DNA of 64,000 nt from Asparagopsis taxiformis. Its lineage: Eukaryota; Rhodophyta; Florideophyceae; Bonnemaisoniales; Bonnemaisoniaceae. The DNA is taken from the NCBI GenBank assembly GCA_030407315.1, contig JALQPE010000993.1:28586-92585 (forward strand), in the 5' to 3' direction. The notes beneath the pieces were generated by a model that ran no database searches, had not been told where the DNA came from, and worked only from the letters and a program-made list of their open reading frames with translations. Positions within the stretch are counted from its first letter, which is position 1. The number at the start of each line of letters is the position of its first letter. Shown here piece after piece: positions 16,852 to 26,067 of the stretch. A program made the translations under genes and the position numbers.

Positions 16852-19029
16852 ATGACACAAAGTGCGCATCTCAGCCAATCTCACTTCAGCAACCTCGCCT
16901 TTCAGATCCCGTTCCCGTCTCGTTTTCACCCCATCTCGTCACCGCCCGTCACGCGCGTGCACCAAAATCCACAAACCTTCTATTTGAAGCGACCGCGAAA
17001 CAGAACCGCCTTCCAGTGCTCTGTGCAGCCTCACAGCCAGCGTGGACTCGACTCGAAGAATGATTCAACCAATTCTTCCACACCGCCGGAAGACATTCAA
17101 TCAATAGACAATTCAAATGTTCAACCTTTTTATGAATCCGTGCAGCAGGACCAACCTGTGTCTGATGCTTCAGACACACAAATTGAACCGCCAAAGGATT
17201 CCACCAACAGTTCCGACGCCATTGAGCAATCAGAAAAGGCCAAGGCAGGCTTTGCCGGTTTCTTGGTCTGGTCATGGACAGCTTTAAAACGCGCTTTCGC
17301 TCCCGGTGGATTCTTCTGGGGCTTGGCAGCCGGACTTGCAATCAGCGCTGCCGTTCTGCTATTTCCAATTGGAAGTGGCGACTCCTCCCTCAGGGAAAAA
17401 GTAACCTTGTTCGATTTTATCCTCCAAGATATCAACTCTTCATATGTAGACCAAGTTGACATCAACAAAATGTTCGAAACTGGTGTCAATTCCATGCTTA
17501 GGACTCTTGATCCTTACACACAGTTTGAAAACAACTCGCAGGCCGTTGAAATGTCCGTCAAGACAAACGGTCGCTATGCAGGCGTTGGTCTCGGCATATC
17601 GCTGGGCGAAAGTAACGCGGACAAGGAGAAACCAATCGTAGTCGTCTCTGCATTTGAGGGCTACGCGTTTGACGCAGGTGTCCGCCCAGGCGATATCATC
17701 GAGGCTGTGCAAGGCAGTTCTGTGAAAGGTGCCTCTCTAGAAAAGGTTACTGACATGCTTAGAGGAGAACCGGGAACGATCGTAGATGTAACAATACGGC
17801 GTGAGGGTGCGCAGCAGCCACTCAACTTTTCGCTGCCAAGAAGGAGCGTTCGCATCAAAGACGTGCCAGCATCGACGTTTGTCGGTGAGCGACAAGATTC
17901 GATTGGATACATTAAATTGCAATCTTTTGCCAAAGATGCTGCTCCCGAAGTTCGCTCCGCATTACAGCAATTGATCACAGATGCAAAGGCTCGATCCCCA
18001 CATGGTCTCAACGGGCTCGTCCTTGATCTCAGAGGCAATCCTGGCGGACTTTTAAGTGCAGCAATAGAAGTATCAGAAGTGTTGCTACCCAAGGATTCCG
18101 TCATCGTATCAACCAAAGGCAGAGGCTTGGGCGCAGGACCAATCTACGAAGCATCAAAGAATCCTGTGCTACCGCTTAATCTACCTCTTGCGATTCTCGT
18201 CAATGGCCAAACGGCGTCAGCATCGGAGATAGTTGCAGGCGCAGTGCAAGACCTCGATTACGGTGTTATTGTAGGATCCCGGACATTTGGCAAAGGTCTT
18301 GTGCAGAATGTACAGGAATTGCCGTTTCGGACAGCCCTCAAATACACGGTTGGAAAGTATTACACACCAAGTGGAAGGTGTATCCAATCGTCAAACTACC
18401 AGCAAGTTAATGGGGACGGACCCGTTGAAGCGATGAAAGTAGAGGAAAGCCAGCGGAAAGAGTTTTTGACCAGAACAGGGCGGGTAGTGAGGGATGGTGG
18501 TGGCATTGAGCCGGATGTTGAGATTCAAAAGCGAGCGAGTTTTTTGGAACTAGCACTGCTCCGTCAAAACATGTACTTCCATTATGCAAATAAGTATGGT
18601 GCAGAGTTGGAACTGGAGAAACTACCCAGCAACTTTAGAGTTACTGATGCAGTGTATCGTGACTTTGTCAAGTATGTGGAAGCCAGTGATTTCAAGTATG
18701 AGTCAAGATTTGATGAAGCTTTTGATCAGTTGGACGAAATGTTCAAGGATGTTGGATATGAAGCGGCTCGTGGAAGAGTCAAGGACCTGAAACAAGCCAC
18801 GGAGGCGGAAATGAAATCGGACTTTATGCGTCATGAGAACGACATTCGTGTGCAGATAGAATCAGCAATTCGCTACCGATTTCAGCCAGACTCGGAGCGG
18901 ATCATTGCTGAGTTGCAAACCGATGACCAACTCGCTGAGGCGATTCGAGTGCTGAAAGATCCATCAGAATATTATCGTTTGTTGCATCCTAGTGAAGCTG
19001 ATGCTACCGTCACAGTGGGTGCAGGATGA
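16852..19029 (+). CDS. ctpA: Plastid carboxyl-terminal processing protease (S41, D1-processing type)
   Basis: The 725-residue protein begins with a long acid-poor transit peptide (~60 residues) and a Ser/Asn-rich spacer, then a membrane or thylakoid-lumen-targeting helix (Gly-Leu-Ala-Ala-Gly-Leu-Ala-Ile). Next come the CTP N-terminal region, a PDZ domain (Gly-Val-Gly-Leu-Gly-Ile, Val-Arg-Pro-Gly-Asp) and the S41 core with Leu-Asp-Leu-Arg-Gly-Asn-Pro-Gly-Gly. The catalytic dyad is Ser456 (Thr-Ala-Ser-Ala-Ser-Glu) and Lys481 (Phe-Gly-Lys-Gly), 25 residues apart as in known CTPs. After the protease core there is an unusual ~190-residue charged helical extension. The family matures the photosystem II D1 protein in the thylakoid lumen; that substrate is inferred. 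Single exon. Confidence 0.92.
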   Translation: MTQSAHLSQSHFSNLAFQIPFPSRFHPISSPPVTRVHQNPQTFYLKRPRNRTAFQCSVQPHSQRGLDSKNDSTNSSTPPEDIQSIDNSNVQPFYESVQQDQPVSDASDTQIEPPKDSTNSSDAIEQSEKAKAGFAGFLVWSWTALKRAFAPGGFFWGLAAGLAISAAVLLFPIGSGDSSLREKVTLFDFILQDINSSYVDQVDINKMFETGVNSMLRTLDPYTQFENNSQAVEMSVKTNGRYAGVGLGISLGESNADKEKPIVVVSAFEGYAFDAGVRPGDIIEAVQGSSVKGASLEKVTDMLRGEPGTIVDVTIRREGAQQPLNFSLPRRSVRIKDVPASTFVGERQDSIGYIKLQSFAKDAAPEVRSALQQLITDAKARSPHGLNGLVLDLRGNPGGLLSAAIEVSEVLLPKDSVIVSTKGRGLGAGPIYEASKNPVLPLNLPLAILVNGQTASASEIVAGAVQDLDYGVIVGSRTFGKGLVQNVQELPFRTALKYTVGKYYTPSGRCIQSSNYQQVNGDGPVEAMKVEESQRKEFLTRTGRVVRDGGGIEPDVEIQKRASFLELALLRQNMYFHYANKYGAELELEKLPSNFRVTDAVYRDFVKYVEASDFKYESRFDEAFDQLDEMFKDVGYEAARGRVKDLKQATEAEMKSDFMRHENDIRVQIESAIRYRFQPDSERIIAELQTDDQLAEAIRVLKDPSEYYRLLHPSEADATVTVGAG

Positions 19030-19282
19030 TGTAATGGTGTCACGTATTGTTTCGGAGCTGATTCACCTTATGTATTAAAAGTTTAATTTGTCACCAAGCG
19101 AGCGAAATGCTTTGAGAAAGATGATAATATCATGCGTATCGCCAACGATAATCGACTCTTTACTTACAACATCGTTGGAAAAGGTATAGATTACGACGCC
19201 GCATTACACGATGATCCTGTACACATAGCGGAATTGCTATATCTCTTACACATAATCTCAACAATGGTAACCGGTGAACCGG

Positions 19283-21073
19283 TTACATGCCAATTTCTAT
19301 TTGGTTACTACTGATAATCGGGCCGTCAAAATTCAGATGAGACGCAACTTGCTCTGTGGATCCCTCCACCACAGAGCCAGGCTCCTGTCCCTCTAGCTTG
19401 ATCGCAACCCCAGGGAACAGCTTTCGACAATTCTCAATCAAGCGCAAGTTTTCATCAGAAGACACCAGTACACTCTTCGACTTTGTGAGAGCTGTCGCAG
19501 CCCGAGTGGCAAGCTGCTCGAGCTTTGCCGACACGGATGCACGCATCTTATTATGACTAAGTTCTGTCCATATTGGCGTTTGCTCATTAATTGCTGCAGC
19601 GGCAACGCAATATTCCAGCACTTCTGTCCACAGTGCCGCATCACCGAGAGTTTTACCCATTGCAAGTACTGTGGATTTGAAGTTTGCCAACGCCTTTTTA
19701 CAGCGCCGATATGCGTTGGAATCGTACGGAGGCGGGGAAGAATTTGGATCATCGGGCAATTGTGCAAATATGGCGTCGCGCATTTCCTCGCATTTTGCAA
19801 CCGAGGTGCCAATGTCGACGCGTGGTGTGAGTTCAAACATGAGTTTTTCAGACACTTTGGATGTGCGCACAAGTTCGATTATCTGTTCTACAAGTTGTTC
19901 ATGAGAACAACACTTGAGTCTCTTTCTCAGCCTTGCTTGCTTGTCACGCGGCTTTATGATGCGGCCTGTGGAGAGCATAGGATGCTGAGCTGAGGAAGAG
20001 GCTGGTCCTGTGTGAGCATTAATCTGACTGGAGGACTGAGAATGCTTTGCTGTCGAGGTAGCGATAGACTGGTGTTTGGAGGTTGCATCGGGCGCTGTAT
20101 TCTTATCAATTGAAGACTGTACGTCGGATTGGGTCTCACGCTGGGCAGAGGCGACAGTGGACTTGGGTCTGTTCGAGGAATGGGGTGTTCGAGGTGTGTG
20201 GGGCGGGGAGCGATGTGTGGAATTTGTGGCGGAGGGTGTGCCAGTTATGGTTGTACCTGTGGCGATGGTTGGAGTTGGAATACTAGTAGCAAAGATGTTT
20301 TGGTGTTGTTGCTGAAGGAGATAATCGTGAGATTGAGGCGATTGCCGAACGGGATGGTGTTGTTGTTGCTGGTGTTGGTGCTGCTGTTTACGAGAAGAAA
20401 GTTGTTTTTGCTGTCTAACAAGCTTTTGCTTGTGTGTAGGCCTTTGCTGTTGAGTGCGACGGCTTGGGGTATTTTGTTGACGATGTGACGAGTGTTGCTG
20501 CTGGACATGGTGGTTTGGCTGGGAGGCGGTTTGGGCACTATGTTGATGTGATGAATGTGGTTGCGATTTGCGTCGTTGAACGGTCTGCTGCTGTTGTGGT
20601 GGTGGTGGTGGTGGGGGCGGGGGCGGCGGTGGTGGTGGTGGCTGCAGCGACGGTGGTGGAGGTGATGAAACGGAAGGGGATGCAGTCGCGGTGTGGTGCA
20701 TATGCAAGTGCATTGTGAGGTGGTGCGGTTGTTGTTGTTGTTGTTGTTGCTGCGAAATGCGTGGGGTGGATTGTGCGTCAAAGGAGAGGTTGTTGTGATG
20801 AGGGGGGTTTTCAATTTGCATAGGGGAGGATTGAAGGGGAAACAAATTGGAAGGGATGGGAAATGATGGAGGGAGATCTGATACAATGTCTGTAGAGAGA
20901 TATGTGGGATCATGATGATGGGGAGCGGAGGTGACAAGGGAGTCGTGTTGGTCATCAGGGGGAAGGATGGAAAGGTTTGCGGCGAGTTGTTCTGGAGAAA
21001 AAGCGGGATGAAAGCTGAGAGCAGAAGGGGAAGGGTCCCAAGTTGAAGGGAAAAAGTCATCGACAGCATCCAT
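19283..21073 (-). CDS. Cut8/STS1-like nuclear proteasome tether with Q/H/P-rich N-terminus
   Basis: The ATG at 21073 gives 596 residues; the open frame upstream begins with a GTG. The first ~370 residues are extremely low complexity: poly-Gln, poly-Pro (a run of about 15), His/Gln and Ser/Thr tracts. A basic segment (Ile-Ile-Lys-Pro-Arg-Asp-Lys-Gln-Ala-Arg-Leu-Arg-Lys-Arg) precedes a helical domain of ~190 residues. That domain opens Cys-Ser-His-Glu-Gln-Leu-Val-Glu and includes Asp-Ser-Asn-Ala-Tyr-Arg-Arg-Cys and Trp-Thr-Glu-Val-Leu-Glu-Tyr-Cys-Val-Ala-Ala-Ala. Its order resembles Cut8/STS1 proteins, which hold 26S proteasomes in the nucleus. This assignment rests on remembered family pattern and is moderate. 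The repeat tracts could also make it look like a transcription regulator. Confidence 0.65.
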   Translation of the reverse strand: MDAVDDFFPSTWDPSPSALSFHPAFSPEQLAANLSILPPDDQHDSLVTSAPHHHDPTYLSTDIVSDLPPSFPIPSNLFPLQSSPMQIENPPHHNNLSFDAQSTPRISQQQQQQQQPHHLTMHLHMHHTATASPSVSSPPPPSLQPPPPPPPPPPPPPPPQQQQTVQRRKSQPHSSHQHSAQTASQPNHHVQQQHSSHRQQNTPSRRTQQQRPTHKQKLVRQQKQLSSRKQQHQHQQQQHHPVRQSPQSHDYLLQQQHQNIFATSIPTPTIATGTTITGTPSATNSTHRSPPHTPRTPHSSNRPKSTVASAQRETQSDVQSSIDKNTAPDATSKHQSIATSTAKHSQSSSQINAHTGPASSSAQHPMLSTGRIIKPRDKQARLRKRLKCCSHEQLVEQIIELVRTSKVSEKLMFELTPRVDIGTSVAKCEEMRDAIFAQLPDDPNSSPPPYDSNAYRRCKKALANFKSTVLAMGKTLGDAALWTEVLEYCVAAAAINEQTPIWTELSHNKMRASVSAKLEQLATRAATALTKSKSVLVSSDENLRLIENCRKLFPGVAIKLEGQEPGSVVEGSTEQVASHLNFDGPIISSNQIEIGM

Positions 21074-21598
21074 GGAGATGGGCGTTTGTGAGCAAGGGTG
21101 GAGTTGAGTGTGGTGGAGACGACGGGAGTGGTGCGGTCGAGTGGAGTTTAAAGTGGATGTGCTCACTGGCGGGGCAAATGGGAGGACCGTTTCACGTATG
21201 ATACATTGACAGGACCATTGTCAAGGCGGTGCGTGCGCCAACGGGCTGCATACATGTGAGTCGTGCGCGCGACTTGCGTGTGCGCGCACGCGCGCTCAAA
21301 TCAAATGCGAGCGTTTGCATCCACGTGGCTCGCCAGCCATTCGATCGATCGATGCTTTCTGTCCATTCACAGTCATTCCCGGGCGACTTGCCACAATATG
21401 TCGCGGCTCTTGCACAAATGCGCGCGCGCGCCCTCCCGTGCCGCCTCACTATCCATTCGGTCCATCAGGTCCACACCCCGTCGTGCGCCGTGCTATACAA
21501 ATTTACATTCGCTCCCCAATTGGCCGTTTCACGTCCCACACTCACTCACTCAACATCAACTGTATTATATCAAACAACTCTCTCCTACACTTCTACTA
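21074..21598. other. Intergenic, Cut8-like start to MAP kinase stop
   Basis: About 525 bp containing the promoter of the minus-strand Cut8-like gene. It includes an alternating CG/GCGC-rich patch around 21268-21300 and 21420-21432. Overlapping plus-strand ORFs (21229-21970) run over the MAP kinase gene and show no domains. Confidence 0.4.
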
Positions 21599-22966
21599 CT
21601 ATCGTCGATTGTAGTGCCCAAGTTCCGACTCACTCATCGTTACGTGATGCCGGTGCGATCCGTACCCCGTTTGACTCACCCGATCATCCGTGATATGCTC
21701 CAACACCTTTTCCTGCAACGTTTGCGATTGCAAATTCCCGCCTCGCTGCTGCTGAATATCCTCCATTCGTCGTCCAAACACATCCGCCGCAGATTGCACA
21801 CAATACCCTTGTCCACTACTAAGCTGTCCGAGCACCTCCGCCGAAACCTCCGGATGATAGTGTACAATCTCCCGCAGAAACTCTTCCCGCATTTCGTCCG
21901 GACTCATCTTGGCACGCTCAAATTCAAATTCACCCGCCGGCAACGGCTGCGCCTCCGCACCCAGTCCTAGATGACGATATTCCGAAAAGTACACGTGATT
22001 CAATGCGTCCAGCGCAGAAATACGCTCGTCCGGATCAAATGCCAACATCCGACGCAATACATCCACAGCCAACCGATCCGCATGCCCAAACAACTGCTCC
22101 AACGGTCGTCGCGGCGTGTGCGCATTCTGTATCTGCGACAACACCCGTCGTGCCTGCGGGTTGCGCAGCTTCTCAATCGCCTCCGCCGGCGGCGGCCCAA
22201 TCACATCCGTAATCAACTCAAACTGATTCTTGCTGTTCTTCCCAGGAAACAAAACCTTGCCGTTCCCGAGCATCTCCGCGAAAATACACCCCACCGACCA
22301 TATGTCGATTGCCGTGGAATACTTGGTAAAGTCCTCCATGATCAGCTCCGGCGCTCGATACCAGCGTGTGGCCACATAATCCGTCCAAAACAACGTGTCC
22401 GGCCCGTTTTCAAATGCCGCGCGCGCAAGCCCAAAGTCACAGATGCGCAGTTCACAACGCCCATTGATCAAGATGTTGGTCGGCTTGAGATCTCGATGAA
22501 ACACACGTGCTGTGTGCATGAAATTCAAACCGCGAAGCAGTTGAAACATAAAGTACTTGACGTGTTCCGGTTTCAACAGCGTGTTGGAACGAAGCAAACG
22601 CGCCAGATCGGTTGGCATCAGTTCGAATACAACAAATGTGTCATTGAACTTGTCCAAACGGCCGGGTAGCAGCACGTCGCGCACCTGAATGATGTTTTCA
22701 TGTTTGGAGAGCATGCGGAGAAACTTCAACTCGCGTAGAATACGAGTAGCCATGGGATGCGAGTCGAGACAGTTGTAGATGCGCTTGACAGCCACTTTAG
22801 AGCCGTTGGTACGGTCTTCGGCGGAGCAAACGACGCCATAGGCGCCTTCGCCGATGATATGGACGCAGTTGTAACGATTGGAGGCGAGCTCGGCTTTGAA
22901 GAAATGCGACTTGAGCTCCTCCTTTCTACGACGCTTGGCAATGGCGAGCTCGTCCGGAGTGGGCAT
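21599..22966 (-). CDS. Mitogen-activated protein kinase with TDY activation loop
   Basis: From the ATG at 22966 the product is 455 residues. All kinase landmarks are present: Gly-Glu-Gly-Ala-Tyr-Gly-Val-Val, Val-Ala-Val-Lys-Arg, His-Arg-Asp-Leu-Lys-Pro-Thr-Asn, Asp-Phe-Gly-Leu-Ala-Arg. The activation loop carries Thr195-Asp-Tyr197 followed by Val-Ala-Thr-Arg-Trp-Tyr-Arg-Ala-Pro-Glu. A MAPK insert and the Phe-x-x-Glu-x-x-x-Tyr-His-Pro-type tail are visible. TDY instead of TEY is typical of the plant group D/ERK7-like side of the family. The ~110-residue C-terminal extension after the kinase core has no clear domain. Signalling role unknown. The upstream open frame starts with TTG and is not used here. 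Confidence 0.93.
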   Translation of the reverse strand: MPTPDELAIAKRRRKEELKSHFFKAELASNRYNCVHIIGEGAYGVVCSAEDRTNGSKVAVKRIYNCLDSHPMATRILRELKFLRMLSKHENIIQVRDVLLPGRLDKFNDTFVVFELMPTDLARLLRSNTLLKPEHVKYFMFQLLRGLNFMHTARVFHRDLKPTNILINGRCELRICDFGLARAAFENGPDTLFWTDYVATRWYRAPELIMEDFTKYSTAIDIWSVGCIFAEMLGNGKVLFPGKNSKNQFELITDVIGPPPAEAIEKLRNPQARRVLSQIQNAHTPRRPLEQLFGHADRLAVDVLRRMLAFDPDERISALDALNHVYFSEYRHLGLGAEAQPLPAGEFEFERAKMSPDEMREEFLREIVHYHPEVSAEVLGQLSSGQGYCVQSAADVFGRRMEDIQQQRGGNLQSQTLQEKVLEHITDDRVSQTGYGSHRHHVTMSESELGHYNRR

Positions 22967-23923
22967 GGTGGCGCGAGGCGTGGCGTGGCGGGTGCAAGCC
23001 AAGCGTAGGGTTTGGCGAGATTATTGTCGTACAAGTGTGGGTGCGGTACGTATGGGAGTTAGGTGGGCGGGTGCGTAAGTTGAAGGTACGAATTGTGGGA
23101 TGGGTAAAGTGCGATGGAAGGACGAATGATGTTTGGGATGCGAGATAAAGAGTGGCTGGGCACTGTGCTGAGCGAACACAACAAAGCGTAGTAGACGGAG
23201 GCGATGGGTGTTAGATATGGAAGATGGAAGAAGTGAGCGATGGTACGGCAGGGCAGGACAGCGGTGTACGCTGCGCAGGTGTAGAAATGCTTACACAATT
23301 GTCCCTTCTTACAGTGTATTCGCACCGCCAATATGACCCAATCAACAGTCGTCCCGTTGTCTTCCGTCCCGTCCGGACATCATTGTCATTGATGGAAATA
23401 TATCATGCGATTCATTGGTCCACTTGGCATTGAAACAATGGCTGGATGCCTCATTTCTCGGCGTCTGGTCGAAGAATCATGGCGCAGGTGTCTATCAAAT
23501 ACGATTATTCCACGTGGCATGCGTTGCACACCATCCGTTGCCATTGGTCGCTGATTACGACTAGACAGTGCGTCAAGGGTGAATGCCGCACAGTGCAGCC
23601 GCTCGCTTAACTATTCAAGTTGAGTTTACACTGTAATGTTGATTTGGCAAAAGCCAAGTGGCAATGAAATTGCTTTGATTAGTGTATTGTTGTACAAGGA
23701 GAGTGCAATTATTTTTCTATATTTTCAACAATTTCACACTGTCTGAGCGCCTGCCCATCGCCCGTTGCTGTGCCCGCCCCTCTTGTCCACTAAAATAGCT
23801 CCGCGCAACACTAGTCTCCACCGCTGCCTGCTACAGTTGCTTTGGTCCTCCCACCGTCACCTCCGCCGTAACTAAATAGCTTCACTACACCAACCGCAAC
23901 AGCGCACACACATTCACTCCTCT
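22967..23923. other. Divergent intergenic region, MAP kinase / AMBRA1-like gene
   Basis: About 960 bp between divergent starts. It contains several CCAAT-like pentamers (near 23336, 23423 and 23537) and a pyrimidine-rich stretch before 23924. No coding or RNA gene recognised. Confidence 0.4.
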
Positions 23924-25486
23924 ATGACCTTTATGGACGTCGACTCGGGGCCTTCGTCGCCCTCCCACATCCAAGACTCTGTGCGTCGTCGCCCGCGCCC
24001 GCGTCCGCGCTCCAAGAAAGGCTACAGCTTTGTGCGCGACCGCGAGATGGACGCTACCCCGCGTATTGACCCCACACTCATTACATGGATTGAGGGAAAC
24101 ACGCTGCGTCGACTCGACTCGGGCCGCTACGTTTCCCTGGATCGTGCCGCCTTGCTCGTGCGCTCTACCATTTCTATCGCCTTTTCGCACGACGGCAAGT
24201 ACTTTGCTTCAACCCACGGTGATCATACAGTCAAGGTTTTTGAATACCCGTCCGGTAAGCAGATTGCATGTCTGGACGGCCACCCTCGCACGCCCTGGAC
24301 TGTTCGCTTTCATCCCAATGACTCGTCCATTGTTGCCTCAGGCTGTCTTGGCAGTGAATGTCGCGTATGGAACATCAAGCGCAGGGAATGCATTCGAAAG
24401 CATAATTTTCGAGCTAGTATCTCTTGCGTGTCGTTTAGTCCTGATGGTACTCTACTCGCTGTCACTTCGGGCAGGTCGTTGTCGCTGTGGGACTACATGG
24501 AACGCACAAGGAACGATGGTTGGTCTGCAGCTAGTGACGCTGGCAATGGCACAGACCCGGGCCTTCCGCGAGAACTGTTAGAAGGAGTGAACCCGTTTCA
24601 TATGGTGGATTTCCATCCGTCAGGCAACATGCTGATGACGGGCGAGAAGAATAAGCAAGCCAATACTCCGGCTGGTACGCCTTCAGCGCAGGAAGAACAG
24701 TTTACATTGAAATTAGTAATTCATCGTTTTGATCGACGAATCGACAAGAAGTTTGCCGAGCCTGTTCTAGTTGTTCCACGCGCTGTTGCGTACAACGATG
24801 CGGGCATTCACTTTTCTCCGTGCGGAACCATGCTGGCTGCTTGTATTCCGACACGGAGCGATGAGAATACATTTCATATTGCAGTGCTATCTTTGATTGC
24901 AAAGGGGAGTATTTCTGTTGGGGCCGTTCTGTATCAGGCACCATTAGACAAGGGTCATGTGACGGCGCTGACGAATCTCAAGTTTTCATCCACTTCCAAG
25001 CATTTATTGGCGGGCTTCTCGTTTCGGCCGGACAACCCAGTGCTTAGAGGCCATGCGGAACACTACGAGGGTGGGGCGGGTGTTGAGGAAGGTCAGCGAC
25101 GTCCGCAGCTTCCGGTGGTAGATATTTATCACGTGAGTGAAAAGTTTGAATTGATTAGAAGTCTGTGTGTAGATGTGGACGTTCGAGAAGTTCGTGAAGC
25201 GGAGGACGAGATTAATGTGGCTGTATTTGCTCCTGTAGTTGGAGTGGCGGACGGTGTAGTGTATGGAACTCAGAAGGGTCGGATTCGAATGTTTCAACAA
25301 GCGACTGGTCCAGCATCGAGCATGGCGGTCGGGGGGGAGAGTCGGGAAGAATGGACGGAAGCGGAGGGGAATCGATGGCCGACGAGGGAGCTGCCGCCGT
25401 TGCCGCCCACACGTGCATCATCGACTGCGGCGCAAGCGGGAACGGGCGAGTTGAATGATATTCCTGCGCGACACAACTCGGTGTAA
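23924..25486 (+). CDS. AMBRA1/DCAF3-like WD40-repeat protein
   Basis: The 520-residue protein has an Arg/Pro-rich N-terminus followed by WD40 repeats. The run Ala-Phe-Ser-His-Asp-Gly-Lys-Tyr-Phe-Ala-Ser-Thr-His, Leu-Asp-Gly-His-Pro-Arg-Thr-Pro-Trp-Thr-Val-Arg-Phe-His-Pro, Val-Ala-Ser-Gly-Cys-Leu-Gly-Ser-Glu-Cys-Arg-Val-Trp and Ser-Leu-Ser-Leu-Trp-Asp-Tyr closely follows the N-terminal beta-propeller of AMBRA1. The Arg-Thr-Pro-Trp and Ala-Ser-Gly-Cys-Leu motifs are especially telling. In animals AMBRA1 is a CUL4-DDB1 substrate receptor acting in autophagy and cyclin D turnover. The C-terminal ~60 residues are disordered and Pro/Thr-rich, and the long disordered tail of animal AMBRA1 is absent. 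The likely role is as a CRL4 receptor; substrate unknown. Confidence 0.75.
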   Translation: MTFMDVDSGPSSPSHIQDSVRRRPRPRPRSKKGYSFVRDREMDATPRIDPTLITWIEGNTLRRLDSGRYVSLDRAALLVRSTISIAFSHDGKYFASTHGDHTVKVFEYPSGKQIACLDGHPRTPWTVRFHPNDSSIVASGCLGSECRVWNIKRRECIRKHNFRASISCVSFSPDGTLLAVTSGRSLSLWDYMERTRNDGWSAASDAGNGTDPGLPRELLEGVNPFHMVDFHPSGNMLMTGEKNKQANTPAGTPSAQEEQFTLKLVIHRFDRRIDKKFAEPVLVVPRAVAYNDAGIHFSPCGTMLAACIPTRSDENTFHIAVLSLIAKGSISVGAVLYQAPLDKGHVTALTNLKFSSTSKHLLAGFSFRPDNPVLRGHAEHYEGGAGVEEGQRRPQLPVVDIYHVSEKFELIRSLCVDVDVREVREAEDEINVAVFAPVVGVADGVVYGTQKGRIRMFQQATGPASSMAVGGESREEWTEAEGNRWPTRELPPLPPTRASSTAAQAGTGELNDIPARHNSV

Positions 25487-26067
25487 GTAGAGTATGGTAT
25501 TGACAAGTTGCATCAAGATACTGTTGTAGTTGGTTAGGTATTAAATTTTCTTACCTCGATTGTAATTGTTAAAAGTAGCGAGACGCAAATGCGTATCTGT
25601 ATACGAAAAGATCTTGCAAAATCTGTATTGGCCAATGAGCGCGCGTGTAGTGCGTATACAAAACACCGTTGAGCAATACAAGCCGCTCGTTGTGTGGGCC
25701 CATCGCCCGATGTATGTCCAATGGCATTTGACAAATGCTTGGCACATGAAATTGGTGGTCAGTAATGCATGATCGCGATGTGGACAGATTTAGCCATGCT
25801 GCCCAGACCTAATTGGACTACAAGTGCATGTGCTCTTGCGCTGTATCATCGATGCTGCGCAGCTCTAAACAGCATACGCCAGAAAGATCAAGCCAACCTA
25901 CAATGTCCATCTGCCATTTGCGGTCCTCAGCCACACAAGTTGCACATTTCTAAACGCAACGGCAGCACTCATTTAAATATATCCTCAAAATTGTACCGTC
26001 CCGCCAAGCTAAAGCTACTCGTTCAACTACATCTTTGCCTTGTTCTTGTAAACCAACTTTTTCTCAA
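25487..26067. other. Intergenic, nothing recognised
   Basis: About 580 bp upstream of the sugar phosphate cyclase on the same strand. Small ORFs on both strands (25534-25772, 25769-26305) show no domains. A TATA-like TTTAAATATATCC occurs at 25971-25984, about 85 bp before the cyclase ATG, and could be its core promoter. Confidence 0.4.
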
